NCBI GenBank assembly: GCA_038373865.1
Contig: JAXGGA010006469.1
Coordinates: 1-64,000, forward strand
Reading direction: 5' to 3'
Source of the DNA: Uloborus plumipes
Lineage: Eukaryota; Arthropoda; Arachnida; Araneae; Uloboridae
DNA length: 64,000 nt
Part shown: positions 22,901 to 31,981 of the stretch, in pieces
Numbering within the stretch: position 1 is the first letter of the stretch
How the letters are laid out: each line of letters opens with the position of its first letter
The notes under the pieces: model-generated
Told to the model about the DNA's origin: nothing
What the model saw: the letters and a program-made list of their open reading frames with translations, nothing else
Database searches by the model: none
Program-made: the position numbers and the translations under genes

Positions 22901-24726
22901 TCACTTACATTGGCGACTCTCACAGGAACTGCATTCCTTGAAAGGTCCACAAGCGTAGATGCCACTAGTACTCCTTTTGGGCTATTACTCTGGTTAGGAT
23001 ATTCAATTAGGCCGAATTTAAAGCTGTTGTTTTCCTTGATGGAGCCAGGTATTAGTATTTCTGATCTTGGGGGAATCAATAAATCTGTTTGGGCTATTAT
23101 TTGATGAGCGGATTTTAAGTTATTTTCAGCGTTGAAAATTGCTATGTCTTCCCTCATCGAGTGCAGCTCATTATTTTTAAAGTCGATAGAAAAATCAAAT
23201 GTTTTCAAAAAGTCCAGTCCGAGAATGAAGGGATCTGTAATGTCAGCGACAAATGCCGTGTGATGGTAAGTGGCGCTTCCGAACATTATTTCTAAGTTCA
23301 CTTTTCCTTCAATCTCGATTTTGTCACCTGTCACAGTTTGAAGAGTAACGCAGGGCGGCGTCCATAAGATCTTGAGTCCAAATTGACGAGCCACATCAGT
23401 CTTAATAATGGTAACGTTGGCTCCTGTGTCCACAATCATTTCGCAGGGAAACCCATTCACATAAGCGTAAATGAATAGTCCGTTGCAGCCGCCACTTCTT
23501 GGGGAAATCTGAAAAACTTTGGGAGACTTCTTCTTTTCTTGGCGAGCTTCGCAGTTCTTTCGTACGTGGCCCTCACCGCCACATTTCCAGCACTTCAGTG
23601 GTTGTCCACTTTGGTCTTTGCGAGTCTTCTTCAGGGTCCCCAAGATCTCTTTGATTTGTCGCTCAACTTCCGAGAGACGAGTTGAGTTTGAATCCTGGAC
23701 ACTTACTTCCACGCCCCTGATTGAGTGGCGATCCTTACGGGATGTTTGCTGTGCAGCCTCGAACTTCATTGCGTAGACCAGACCGGATTTAAGATCTTTG
23801 ATGTCCGCCATCCGGAGAGCCGTCTGAATTTCTGGATTTCGCACTCCATCTATGAAGTAGTTCAGGGCCAGGCTATCGCGAACACTCGAAGGACAGTCCG
23901 AGAAGGCGAGATGGGAAAGCCTCTCAACGTCTGCTGCAAAAACTTGCAAAGTCTCTCCAGCTCTCTGGAGTCGGGATTTGAGCTGAAGTTGGCTGAATTC
24001 TTTTTGGCAGGATTCGCCAAAGCGAAGCTCCAAGGCCGATGATAAGGCTTCGAAGTCATGGTGCTTGTCCTCTGGGAAGGTCTGTAGTATATCAGCTGCA
24101 TCCCCTCTCAGCGAGGCTGCAAGTTGACAGGCTTTCGTGGAAGAGTCCCAGGAGTTTGCTTCTGCAACGATGAGGAACTGCTTCTTGTAAATATTCCACG
24201 AGGTCTTCCCGTCAAACGTAGCCAGTTTGATGGATGGACGAGAAGTTCCAGCTGCAGCTACACAGTCACTTGAGTTGTTGGAGGATGCTGATAACTTCGA
24301 TTCAAGTTCTTTAATTTTCTTTTCAACATTGTTTTCTACTGTGGTGATTCGATTCTCAACGCTGTCAACTTTCTCTTCCAGAGCCTCCACTTTATTTTCC
24401 ACATTGGTAAATTTACTTTCCACCAAACTTTTCATTGACGTTAAATCGCTTTTAATTTCTTCAGCTAGATCATTTTTCAATTGTTCTTGATTAGTTGCCA
24501 GATCAATTTTTAATTGTTCTTGATTAGTAGCCAGTTCATTCTTTAATTGTTCTTGATTAGTAGCGAGCTCATTCTTTAATTGTTCCTGATTAGTAGCCAG
24601 AGTCGCCATATCATTCTTTATTTGCTCTTGATTCGCAGCCATGCTCGCAGTCATGTCACTTTTAACAGCGTTGATAGCATCAAGGAGTTTTTTCAGTTGT
24701 TCCTCCATTGCTCGAGTAATCACCAT
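19975..24726 (-). CDS. Gypsy Gag-Pol polyprotein, 1583 aa, intact
   Basis: A single uninterrupted frame. Residues 1-155 are a coiled coil with an NQEQLKN/ELAT repeat; a Gag core follows. A CCHC knuckle CWKCGGEGHVRKNC is near 378-391, and an aspartic protease with IVDTGANVTII near 430. Reverse transcriptase carries YLDDIIII near 847, RNase H has LDTDASHESVGAVLSQE near 992, and the integrase HHCC zinc finger is near 1240-1276 (KWCHSCDAC). The DDE core runs from about 1303 (GIDILGPL) to the Glu of DGMVERFNRT near 1402. The C-terminus (GPYTVL, VVHYDRLAPYYG) is of the 412/mdg1 type and has no chromodomain. No envelope ORF is seen. Gag and Pol share a frame, so no frameshift is needed. Confidence 0.96.
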   Translation of the reverse strand: MVITRAMEEQLKKLLDAINAVKSDMTASMAANQEQIKNDMATLATNQEQLKNELATNQEQLKNELATNQEQLKIDLATNQEQLKNDLAEEIKSDLTSMKSLVESKFTNVENKVEALEEKVDSVENRITTVENNVEKKIKELESKLSASSNNSSDCVAAAGTSRPSIKLATFDGKTSWNIYKKQFLIVAEANSWDSSTKACQLAASLRGDAADILQTFPEDKHHDFEALSSALELRFGESCQKEFSQLQLKSRLQRAGETLQVFAADVERLSHLAFSDCPSSVRDSLALNYFIDGVRNPEIQTALRMADIKDLKSGLVYAMKFEAAQQTSRKDRHSIRGVEVSVQDSNSTRLSEVERQIKEILGTLKKTRKDQSGQPLKCWKCGGEGHVRKNCEARQEKKKSPKVFQISPRSGGCNGLFIYAYVNGFPCEMIVDTGANVTIIKTDVARQFGLKILWTPPCVTLQTVTGDKIEIEGKVNLEIMFGSATYHHTAFVADITDPFILGLDFLKTFDFSIDFKNNELHSMREDIAIFNAENNLKSAHQIIAQTDLLIPPRSEILIPGSIKENNSFKFGLIEYPNQSNSPKGVLVASTLVDLSRNAVPVRVANVSERPRNIKKGEVLATCTPVNCIIRRIDSSETVSSESLTSKLIGSAPLSKDQRYAAEKLVDNFKQVFSSTPEDVGRTSLAQHRIDTGDHPPIKQHPRRLPFAKKEEVEILVKEMQENDVIEPSSSPWASPIVLVRKKDGSTRFCVDYRRLNDITKKDSYPLPRIDDTLDTLSGHKWFSTLDLKSGYWQVEIHPDDREKTAFTTGQGLWQFKVMPFGLCNAPATFERLMESVLRGLSYESCLVYLDDIIIIGRSFEEHLANLRKVLQKLKEANLKLSPSKCNLFRREVNYLGHIISSEGVRTDPDKVSAVKNWSRPENVHQLRSFLGLCTYYRKFVKGFSNIARPLHKLTESKQKFEWSKECEDAFLQLKEALTSTPILSYPQPEKSFILDTDASHESVGAVLSQEIDGNEHVIAYWSKCLSKSERNYCVTRKELLAIVKAVEHFHHYLYGRKFLLRTDHASLTWLLNFKNPEGQVARWIQRLQEYDIEIKHRKGLSHGNADALSRRPCSENCHYCSRIEKQYGTTIPTACQVTATSSSSDPDPWSDDQVRKDQLEDPDLKPIIELMEKDSRRPSWQDISIYSPATKRYWALWKSLQLRNGVLYRKWESDDGKAFKWQLLLPRSRIPDVLKELHSSPTGGHFGILKTLHKVRERFFWSKAKDDVEKWCHSCDACAARKGPKRRSRGKLHLYNVGAPFERIGIDILGPLPKTTDGNKYILVSIDYFTKWPEAYSIPDQEATTVAETLVQHWISRYGTPLQIHSDQGRNFISAVFKGLCEILKIEKTRTTPLHPQSDGMVERFNRTILNNLSLMVSKNQQDWDKKLPLFLLAYRSAVHETTGYSPSQMLFGRELRLPCDLVFGLPPDAPSSPEEYVQDLQARLEDVHHFARERINIATEKMKTRYDTRSTGHDFQEGDKVWLWNPIRRKGLSPKLQSHWDGPYTVLHRLNDVVVRIQKSSHSKPRVVHYDRLAPYYGHSS

Positions 24727-24800
24727 AAAATTCTGAAGTCAAAAAGTCCTCAGGAAGAAAAGTCCAAGTTCACAGAAATTCCAAGAAAGTCCTTGAAGAT

Positions 24801-24818
24801 GCCCCACGTTGGGCGCCA
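24801..24818 (-). other. Gypsy primer binding site, tRNA-Lys type
   Basis: On the minus strand, TGGCGCCCAACGTGGGGC follows the 5' LTR after a 4-nt spacer (24819-24822). It is the complement of a 3' end GCCCCACGTTGGGCGCCA, which I recognise as that of arthropod tRNA-Lys(CUU). The assignment to Lys is from memory. Confidence 0.82.
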
Positions 24819-24822
24819 AAAT

Positions 24823-25429
24823 TGTAACGAGTCCGTAGCACCTTCAACTTTCTTCAAATGAGCATTCCAATCTTGAGGAAGTAACTATAAATTTATTTAC
24901 AAGTATTTACACTATTTACAATAAGAGCAGAAAACAATTGCTAAACATCAGCAATTAGGCAACAAACAGTACACTGTACTCTCAACAGTAACTCAGCACC
25001 ACGTATCTAACGTGAACAGTAATTAAGCAATTACAAAAGCAAAACAACCATCCGCCCAAGCGAACGAAAACGAGCATCTCAGAAAACCCATCTGAGAAAA
25101 ACTAACTGACTTGTGTTCAAGGCCAGCTATTTATACACGGAAAGAAATGTCCACAATATTCGAGAAAAACCTGGAATATTTTGTTTCATTCATAACATTC
25201 GTAATCCATTCACAAATTCTAGCGAAAAGAAAAAAAAACCACGCGAAAATGTCTTCACGCTTATTAAAGTTAGGGCAAGTGTAAAAACTACAAAGTGTTA
25301 CAGGGCCGGTATACTAGTGATAAAGGTGATATCTTCAGATACATTTGCAACATGTCGCCAGATAAAACCAAAACTAATGAAAATAAAGCAAGGCAGGAAA
25401 AACAACAACTATTTACAAGATTTGTAACA
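24823..25429 (-). repeat. Gypsy 5' LTR
   Basis: 607 bp, same termini as the 3' LTR. It is the transcription start side for the minus-strand element. Flanked externally by ATAT at 25430-25433. Confidence 0.93.
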
Positions 25430-25433
25430 ATAT

Positions 25434-26320
25434 GTATCTTTTAAATATTTAAATCCTCATCTCGTTAAGTTTAGTCCTGCCTTCTATTGGTACAATATAA
25501 ACTAAAGGCGTGTAGTTGACGCCAACATCGAAAGCTTAAAATGGAAAAAAACACTAACTCGGTTGCCCTGTCGGGGATTTTGAAGGTCAACTCATTTGAA
25601 CCTTTCAATTCTATATTGTCAATTCTAGATCTTATATATTGACAATTCTAGAACAATAGTTTATATCCTTATAAGGACTGATAAGACTAAACCCTCCCCC
25701 TAAAAAAGGAAAATTCTGGCTTGTTTGTGGATTTTTTTTTAAATAGGTCGAAAGAATAATTTCCTTTCCAAACCCTCTAAATATTGATTTGGGGTCGAGG
25801 AAAGTCGTGAAATCGTGTTAAGAACAAATGATTCGATGAGCGTAAAAACAACTTCAGTCACAAACATTCCAAAAAATCGTTTTTCATGGAAATAAGTTCT
25901 GGAAGGCATGCCGCGCGCGTCAAATGCAAAAACCACGTCAGTCAGGTAAAGGCTTGGTTTCCTAGAATCGTCGCCGACGCCGGGACGACGCACGCTGGAA
26001 TCAGAACCAGTTTGATTGGAGCGTGGCGTGAAGCGACGTCAATCTGCGGCTCAGGCGCATGCGCACAAGGCGGCGGCGTCTGTCGCCTCGCCAGAGATCG
26101 ACGATTTCACTCCTAAGAAACCGGGCCTTAAGTACACAGCTTGACAGTTGCTAAGGTACAAGTAATTTATGCATAATAACATTTCAGAAAGCTGGCTAGT
26201 GAAAGTAAATTCAAGTTCATAGGGCGTGGTAGACCAAGACGCGTTATCTGTATAAAAAACTGCAACGTAAATAAAGCACAAATTATGTAGAAAGTACTGC
26301 ACAATTTTTTTTATTTTTTC
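25434..26320. other. hig intron with a GC-rich patch
   Basis: AT-rich flanks surround about 25890-26125, which is rich in CpG and G+C (GCCGCGCGCG, GGCGCATGCGCAC). No CCP-like exon, splice context or credible long ORF was seen there. It could be part of an unrecognised GC-rich element or a CpG-dense regulatory patch. Confidence 0.45.
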
Positions 26321-26324
26321 TTAA

Positions 26325-26549
26325 ATCCATTGATGCCTGACATTTTTTTTTCCAAAGATATTTTGTATATTGGTTACACGGCTACAGAACACACTTTACA
26401 ACGGATATGTGCTGCAATCTGTTAATGTTGAATTGAAACAATACCAAAGTAATAATTGAACACTATTATTTGGTTGAAATGTTCATCTTGGGGAAAATCA
26501 GACCCTTTTTTTGGACCATCCCTAAAAAGGGACGCTAGGCATTAATGGG
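26325..26549 (-). mobile_element. piggyBac-like MITE, 225 bp
   Basis: Flanked by TTAA (26321-26324) on one side and a degenerate TAAA on the other. On the minus strand it begins CCCATTAATGCCTAGCGTCC and ends ATGTCAGGCATCAATGGA. Its first 175 bp match the start of the larger element at 26616, and its end matches that element's right terminus at 33262-33304. This is the structure expected for an internal-deletion derivative. Confidence 0.75.
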
Positions 26550-26790
26550 TAAATGGGATAAGTGCAGCCTAATTGCTTTCGACATAATATGTGCCTTATT
26601 TACGTTGGTTTTTAACCCATTAATGCCTAGCGTCCCTTTTTAGGACGGTCCAAAAAAGGGTCTGAATTTCCCCAAGATGAACATTTCAACCAAATAATAG
26701 TGTTCAATTAGTACCTTGGTATTGTTTCAATTCATTATAACAGATTGCAGCATACAACCATTGTAAAGTGTGTTCTGTAGCAGTTTTAAT

Positions 26791-27613
26791 ATGATCTTTA
26801 TCAAAAATAACATCGTTCACAATCTCAAGAAAAAAAGCTAAGTTTTCAAAGTTATTCCCAGCTTCCCAGTTTATGTTAATAGGGAAGTTTTCGATTTTTC
26901 AATTTTATTTTTATATGATAGAGCAACATACATGAACATCAACGGCGAAAAAATTTTTGCGCTGCGACAAGTAGTTTTTTTTTAAATAATTTTTTAATTT
27001 CAAGCGGCTGTGACGTCACTCGGCTCTCGTTGGCACCGTTGGCGCTTTTGAACTTTCTACTAAGGCGAAGAAAGAGCGAGAAGCTTTAGATGCGAGGAGC
27101 TCGAGAAACCGGTTTCTCCGGCTTCCGCACTGTTGTTCGCTTTGCACTGCCGTAATTTTTTTTCCTCGCCAAGTGATGCGTTCTAAAAATTTGAATACGG
27201 ATTTCGCCAAAAAATATCAAAACAATCACCCCTAGCAGGGTATTGGATTGCTCTTTGATAAATCCAGTTTTAAATAGTGAATTAGTAGACTTTTGAGTAT
27301 TGATTACGGAAGGAGAAAATCCCGCAATGAAACGATAATATAGCAAAAATCCAATTTTTATGGATGAAAGGCTGAAAGTTACAGCCGTCTGACGTCACGG
27401 GTTTCGGTTTCAAGGCGCGCTTCTTTTGCGCGTGGGTTTTTAAAAAAATCATTAAGAATCAACCGTTGTGTTTTAAAATTCGGCAATGGTGAATTTTTGT
27501 GTTTTGTAAGCCTCTTAACAATATCTAGTCGTTAAAAAAGGGATATTCAATAGGTCACAACTACCCTATTGTTGCTTTTATTTCTTCTTCTAAAATGTCT
27601 TTTTAAATATTAT
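26791..27613. other. Left interior of the piggyBac-like element, no gene
   Basis: AT-rich with a GC-richer patch near 27005-27135 (GTGACGTCAC, GAAACCGGTTTC). Similar short motifs (GAAAACCGGTTTCT, GTGACGTCACA) recur at about 30630-30660 on the far side of the hAT insertion. No transposase was recognised. Confidence 0.5.
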
Positions 27614-27621
27614 ATCCGTAG

Positions 27622-30425
27622 TAGGGCGGATCGAAAAAATCGAAATTTCCCGAATCGTTTAGCGGTAGTGCGGAAAAGTTGTGTACTGCCATCACTAAGA
27701 TAGGTGAAAAATCTTAAAGTTTTTGGTCAATATCTTCATCCGCCTCAAAGGACCTAAAGTTCCGAAAATTGGACAAAAAATAACTAAATTACAAAAAATA
27801 ATAAATAACACCAGATACAGATTATAAGTTAGGGTTAAAGCTTAAAAGTTGCTCAACGGAAGCAACTTGAAGCATAAAAAAAATTGGAATTATAGGTTAA
27901 TATCTTCTGCCGCCTCATCGGCTTCAAACTTTGGAAATTTTGACGCATTTTGGAGCTTTTCTGAAAAACTGTTTACTGCTGGTATATTGCACAATGAGAG
28001 CAAACTAATTTTGGCGTTCTGCCAAAAAATGTAAACATCCCTATTTTCTTCGTATGAAACAAATAGGAACTTTAAATAGAAGAACTTTAAAATAGAAGCA
28101 AAAAAAAAAAAAAAAAAAAACTATTCGACATATCTGCCTACAAATGCGCAACTTTTAAAGAGTGTATCTGTCCGAAAGAAAAGAAAGTTCCTGCAACAGA
28201 GCAGGCATTTCTTATTGACCAAAGAACTGAAAGAAAAATGTACATTGGACGTATTGATGTTCCAGAAACAAAGCGGCTCCAGAAGCGCCAAATGCAAAAG
28301 AATACTAATAGATCTGATAAACAAGCATCTTCTTCTCCTTCAAGCTACTTAGTAAAAAATGCAAGTGAAAATGAAGCAGAAGATGAGATGGAGGTGGAGA
28401 CGGAGGAAGAGGAAGACAAGATGGACACCAAAAACGCGCCCACAAGGCGAGCTCAAATGCGTTTATTCTTGTCAGTCAAGGATATGGTGTATCGAACAGA
28501 GCCACGGCTGCTATTGCGTCGAGTGTTATGCAAGATTTGGGATTACTATCGGAATCAGATACTAGCCTAGTCACAGACAAAAATAAAATACTGAGGGAAA
28601 AATCTGGAATTTATAAAACTTTGGCCTCAAAATCAAATGAAAATTGTTACAGATTATCTGGCCTTTCTTTCGATGGAAGGCATGACAAAACTTTAATGTC
28701 AGAAACCCTTGAGGGCAAAAAGTTCCAAAGAACAATTGTAGAAGCTCATTACTCAATTGTATCGGAGCCGGGTTCTATGTACATGGGAAATGTTACACCT
28801 AAAAGTGGTTCCAGTCATGACATTTCTAATAGCATTTTCGAATGTGCAACAACTGCGTTATTGGATGATTTTAGCAGCCTTGTTGTTCTTGGATGTGACG
28901 GTACTGTAGTGAACAGAGGCTTATTTAATGGTGTAATTCGCCGGGTTGAATTGAAACTTCGAAAACCAGGCCAATGGATTATCTGCTTGCTTCATTTTAA
29001 TGAGTTGCCACTCCGACATCTATTTGAGTTCATAGACGGCAAGTCAACTGGACCTACATCTTACTCCGGAGACATTGGACGAAACCTTAAAGATTGTGAA
29101 AAGCTTCCAATAGTTGCTTTTAATAGTATTGAATGTGAGTTGCCAAGCATTGATCACACCACTCTCAGTTCAGGCTAGAAATACCTGTTAGACATTTTCA
29201 CAGCCATTAGTTCTGGCGTTTGTTCTTCAGTTCTAGCTAATCGGGAACGTTAAACTTGGCCCAATGGCTATAACAACTGCCAATACAATTCTGAGATTAT
29301 AATATATCTACATCAAACCCATTAAATGAGCGGCTAACTTTGGTTGTGTTCATTCTAAGAGTATACGCACCATCATGGTTCCGAATTACAATTTACCATT
29401 CTATAAAAGACGGAGATAGACACCTGTGACATTTTATCAGCTCCTCTCGGTACTTGCCTACGAAGTATCGGGACGTAATCAATCCAGTTATTTCTCGCAA
29501 TGCTTATTTGCGGCTGCAGAAAATGTTCTTATAGCCATGTTAACAGATGAGAGAGTTCAAATTAGAGTTCTTGCAGCTCGGCGAGTTATAAAGGCAAGAA
29601 AAATTAGCTCAGAGGGAAACAGTGTTCGACTATTCTGTATTCCTGCTGTTAACTTTGGAGCTACCGACTGTATAGATCTCATTGACTGGCAAGCGTGTAA
29701 TGTCACATCGCCTCCAGTTCTCAGAGACATAAATTCTCGAGATCTTCTGAAGATGATACAAGACAGTAAGTCAATGGATAACTGGGGTTTTTTAAATTTT
29801 CCATCCCACACGCAAGCCGTTGAGCGAATTGTAAAATTAGTCACTGAGGCCTCAAGGAAAACAGTCGGGTATTAGAACAGAGATCGATTTTATTAGAGCA
29901 ACACTGGAATCCAGAAAACTCATGCCAACATTTGAGACAAAAAATGATTTTAATCAATAATAATTTGAAATTTGTATTTTTGAGTGGTAAAATAAAGTTT
30001 ATTATCTTATAAAATGAGGTAAGTGTGATTTAAATTAATTTTATATTTTGCATTCTGCATTATGCAAGCAGTAAACAGTTATACAGGAAAGCTCCAAAAT
30101 GCGTAAAAATTCCCAAAATTTGATGCCGATGAGGCGGCAGAAGATATTAACCTATAATTCTAATTTTTTTCATGATTCAAGTTGTTTCCATTGAGCAACT
30201 TTTAAGCTCTACCCCTAACTTATAAACTGTATCTCGAATTATTTATTATTTTTTGTAATTTAGTCATTTTTTGTCCAATTTTCGGAACTTTAGGTCCTTT
30301 GAGGCGGATGAAGATATTGACCAAAAACTTTAAGATTTCCCACCCATCTTAGTGATGGCAGTACACAACTTTTTGGCACTACCGCTAAACGATTCGGGAA
30401 ATTTCGATTTTTTCGATCCGCCCTA
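27622..30425 (+). mobile_element. Decayed hAT-like DNA transposon with about 385-bp inverted repeats
   Basis: The 2804-bp element has an exact 8-bp duplication ATCCGTAG at 27614-27621 and 30426-30433. Terminal inverted repeats begin TAGGGCGGATCGAAAAAATC and stay alignable for about 385 bp (to about 28006, and from about 30040). That is much longer than usual for hAT. A disrupted transposase frame lies between them, followed by AATAAA (29991-29996). The 8-bp duplication, TAGGG terminus and a CxxH motif in the protein support hAT or a close relative; the exact family is uncertain. Confidence 0.88.
28118..29960 (+). pseudogene. Broken transposase of the hAT-like element
   Basis: Pieces in at least three frames. 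From about 28118, a Cys-containing N-terminus (YKCATFKECICPKEKKVP) runs into an acidic linker near 28400. The frame then changes near 28450-28480 to GYGVSNRATAAIASSVMQDL and the core, including FDGRHDKTL, VVLGCDGTVVN and CLLHFNELPLRH, which ends at a stop at 29176. A gap of frame-broken sequence follows. The frame 29426-29875 contains IDLIDW and HTQAVERIVKLVTEAS, and a last frame (about 29886-29960) ends FETKNDF and stop. The D..CDGT..N..CxxH order resembles the hAT RNase-H fold. The protein type is common in arthropod genomes. Not functional here. Confidence 0.82.
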
Positions 30426-30433
30426 ATCCGTAG

Positions 30434-31367
30434 GCAGAAAAAAAATTAAAAAAAATTAAGTATGTACCCTCTGGGGTCCATCGTAACTTTTAAGGGACGA
30501 TTTTTCTTTCCTTAATAAAAATTTATTTTTTACATGATATTTTTTTTATTATTTTTCCTGTCCATTAAACACTGTTTGTAACCAGGGGCACTACGGTCAA
30601 GCTTCCTAGAAGATACTCACTGTAGAGAAAACCGGTTTCTACCCCAGCGTGACGTCACATCTGGAGAGCCACAATTTCGCACTACGTTGTAACATACGTT
30701 TACGTCTCCCTTCCTAGATTGACTGCCGAGCATTTCTCCCCCGCCCGAAACCGAGGGAGAACGCGTAATAGGTAGAGAGAAGTTCGTTTGTTTACTATCA
30801 AGATGGCTGAAATAGTTATGCTCGCGATTTGTCAGGATGAAGATGATGAATTCGAAAGAGGTCCTCGCCGGCGGACTTAAATTGTATTCTATTTTCTGCG
30901 GGAAGAGCGGGATTTTTGTTTCATTTTAATCGTATACCGGCTTTTAAATAATTTTTTTCGTCTTCGGAAAGGGGGTGGGAAAATTGTATTTTTGCAGCTA
31001 TTATTTAGTATTTTACTTGACATATATTTTTTTTCCTGGAAAAGGGGGTTATAATTTGTTGAAATTAATTATACATTTCGTTTCTTTTCCCTCGAGAGTG
31101 ATGGATCCCATTTTCGAATTTAAATGCATATTTATTTTACGTTTTCAAGCGCAGGGGGGGGGGGACGTTTCCACTTGTATTGTGCATGAAATGAAAGTTT
31201 TTTTTTCCGGAGAGAGGGTTTTCCGTATCGTTGTATTTACATATGTATTTTGTTTAAAATACATATCTTATTCTGTTTTCCGCTGCGGGGGGGGGGGTGG
31301 GGGTACTTACATTTTTGGATTTATAAGGTTTATTTAAAGTATTTCTGTTGCCCCCCCCCCCAGGAGA
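30434..31367. other. Right interior of the piggyBac-like element, part 1
   Basis: T-rich sequence with G runs (31154-31164, 31287-31297). A 25-codon ORF at 30803-30880 has a good ATG context (AAGATGG) and an acidic stretch (QDEDDEFE) followed by PRRR. It faintly recalls the N-terminus of Harbinger-type transposases, but it is too short to call. Confidence 0.45.
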
Positions 31368-31375
31368 GTTTGAAC

Positions 31376-31973
31376 CAGTGGTTGGAAAAACTACATATTT
31401 TTTGTAGCGAACTACAACTACAACTACTTTCTTATAAATGTAGTTAACTACAGCTACAACTACTTTTTTTTAAGTGTAGCGAGCTACACTACTTTTGAAA
31501 TGTAGTTGCTACTTCGCTACTTTTTAAAAAATAAATAGATAACAAGAATACACCGTTTGAGGATCGACCGAAAAAAATCGAAAAGTGGTTTAGATTAAAA
31601 AATTACCTCATTCGAATATGAAATAGAAATAGGAATTGTCTTTGAATTTATTTGTTACTTTTCGTTTTTGTTCCTTTTTTTTGCTAAAATTTGTGCTTTT
31701 TAGGTTTTTTTTTACAATTTTTACAAATATTCGCCAAAAGAAAAACCTTGTTTTTTTTCCTTTGTTCTCTTTTGTTTTATTTTTTTTTATTTATTTATTT
31801 ATTTTTTTAATTTAAAAGTAGTTTTCAGAAATCGCGACAAACTACTATTTTTTTGTATTGCGCATCTCACTACTCCACTGTTTTTTAAAAGTAGTGTGCT
31901 ACACTACAAACTACTAAAAAATGTAGCTACTACAGTAGTTTCGCTACTTGTAGCGCGCTACATCCGACCACTG
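31376..31973. mobile_element. hAT-type MITE, 598 bp, with 8-bp GTTTGAAC duplication
   Basis: Exact 8-bp duplication GTTTGAAC at 31368-31375 and 31974-31981. Ends CAGTGGTTGGAAAAACTACA and CTACATCCGACCACTG form the terminal inverted repeat. Both subterminal regions (about 120 bp each) are built of degenerate ACTACA/TGTAGT repeats in opposite orientation. Subterminal repeat arrays of this kind are binding sites for hAT transposases in known systems. The T-rich middle is non-coding. Confidence 0.9.
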
Positions 31974-31981
31974 GTTTGAAC

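Larger units (their letters stand above)
19132..25433 (-). mobile_element. Full-length Ty3/gypsy LTR retrotransposon with ATAT target duplication
   Basis: Two 607-bp LTRs (19136-19742 and 24823-25429) flank one long minus-strand gag-pol ORF. TSD ATAT lies at 19132-19135 and 25430-25433. LTRs start TG and end CA on the plus strand. Next to the 5' LTR is an 18-nt primer binding site that fits a tRNA-Lys 3' end (24801-24818), and next to the 3' LTR a purine tract (19745-19756). LTRs differ at about ten positions by eye, roughly 1.5-2%, so the insertion is not brand new, but the ORF is unbroken. It lies in the 15-kb hig intron in the same transcriptional direction as hig, so its LTR signals could act on the host transcript. 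Confidence 0.95.

Noticed and set aside
20031..24861. Plus-strand ORFs across the gypsy element
   Set aside because: All are shadows of the 1583-aa minus-strand Gag-Pol frame or of the LTR.
28238..29875. Spliced host gene in place of a pseudogene
   Set aside because: Frame changes lack splice-site context, and the whole lies between long inverted repeats with an 8-bp target duplication, so it is a decayed transposase.
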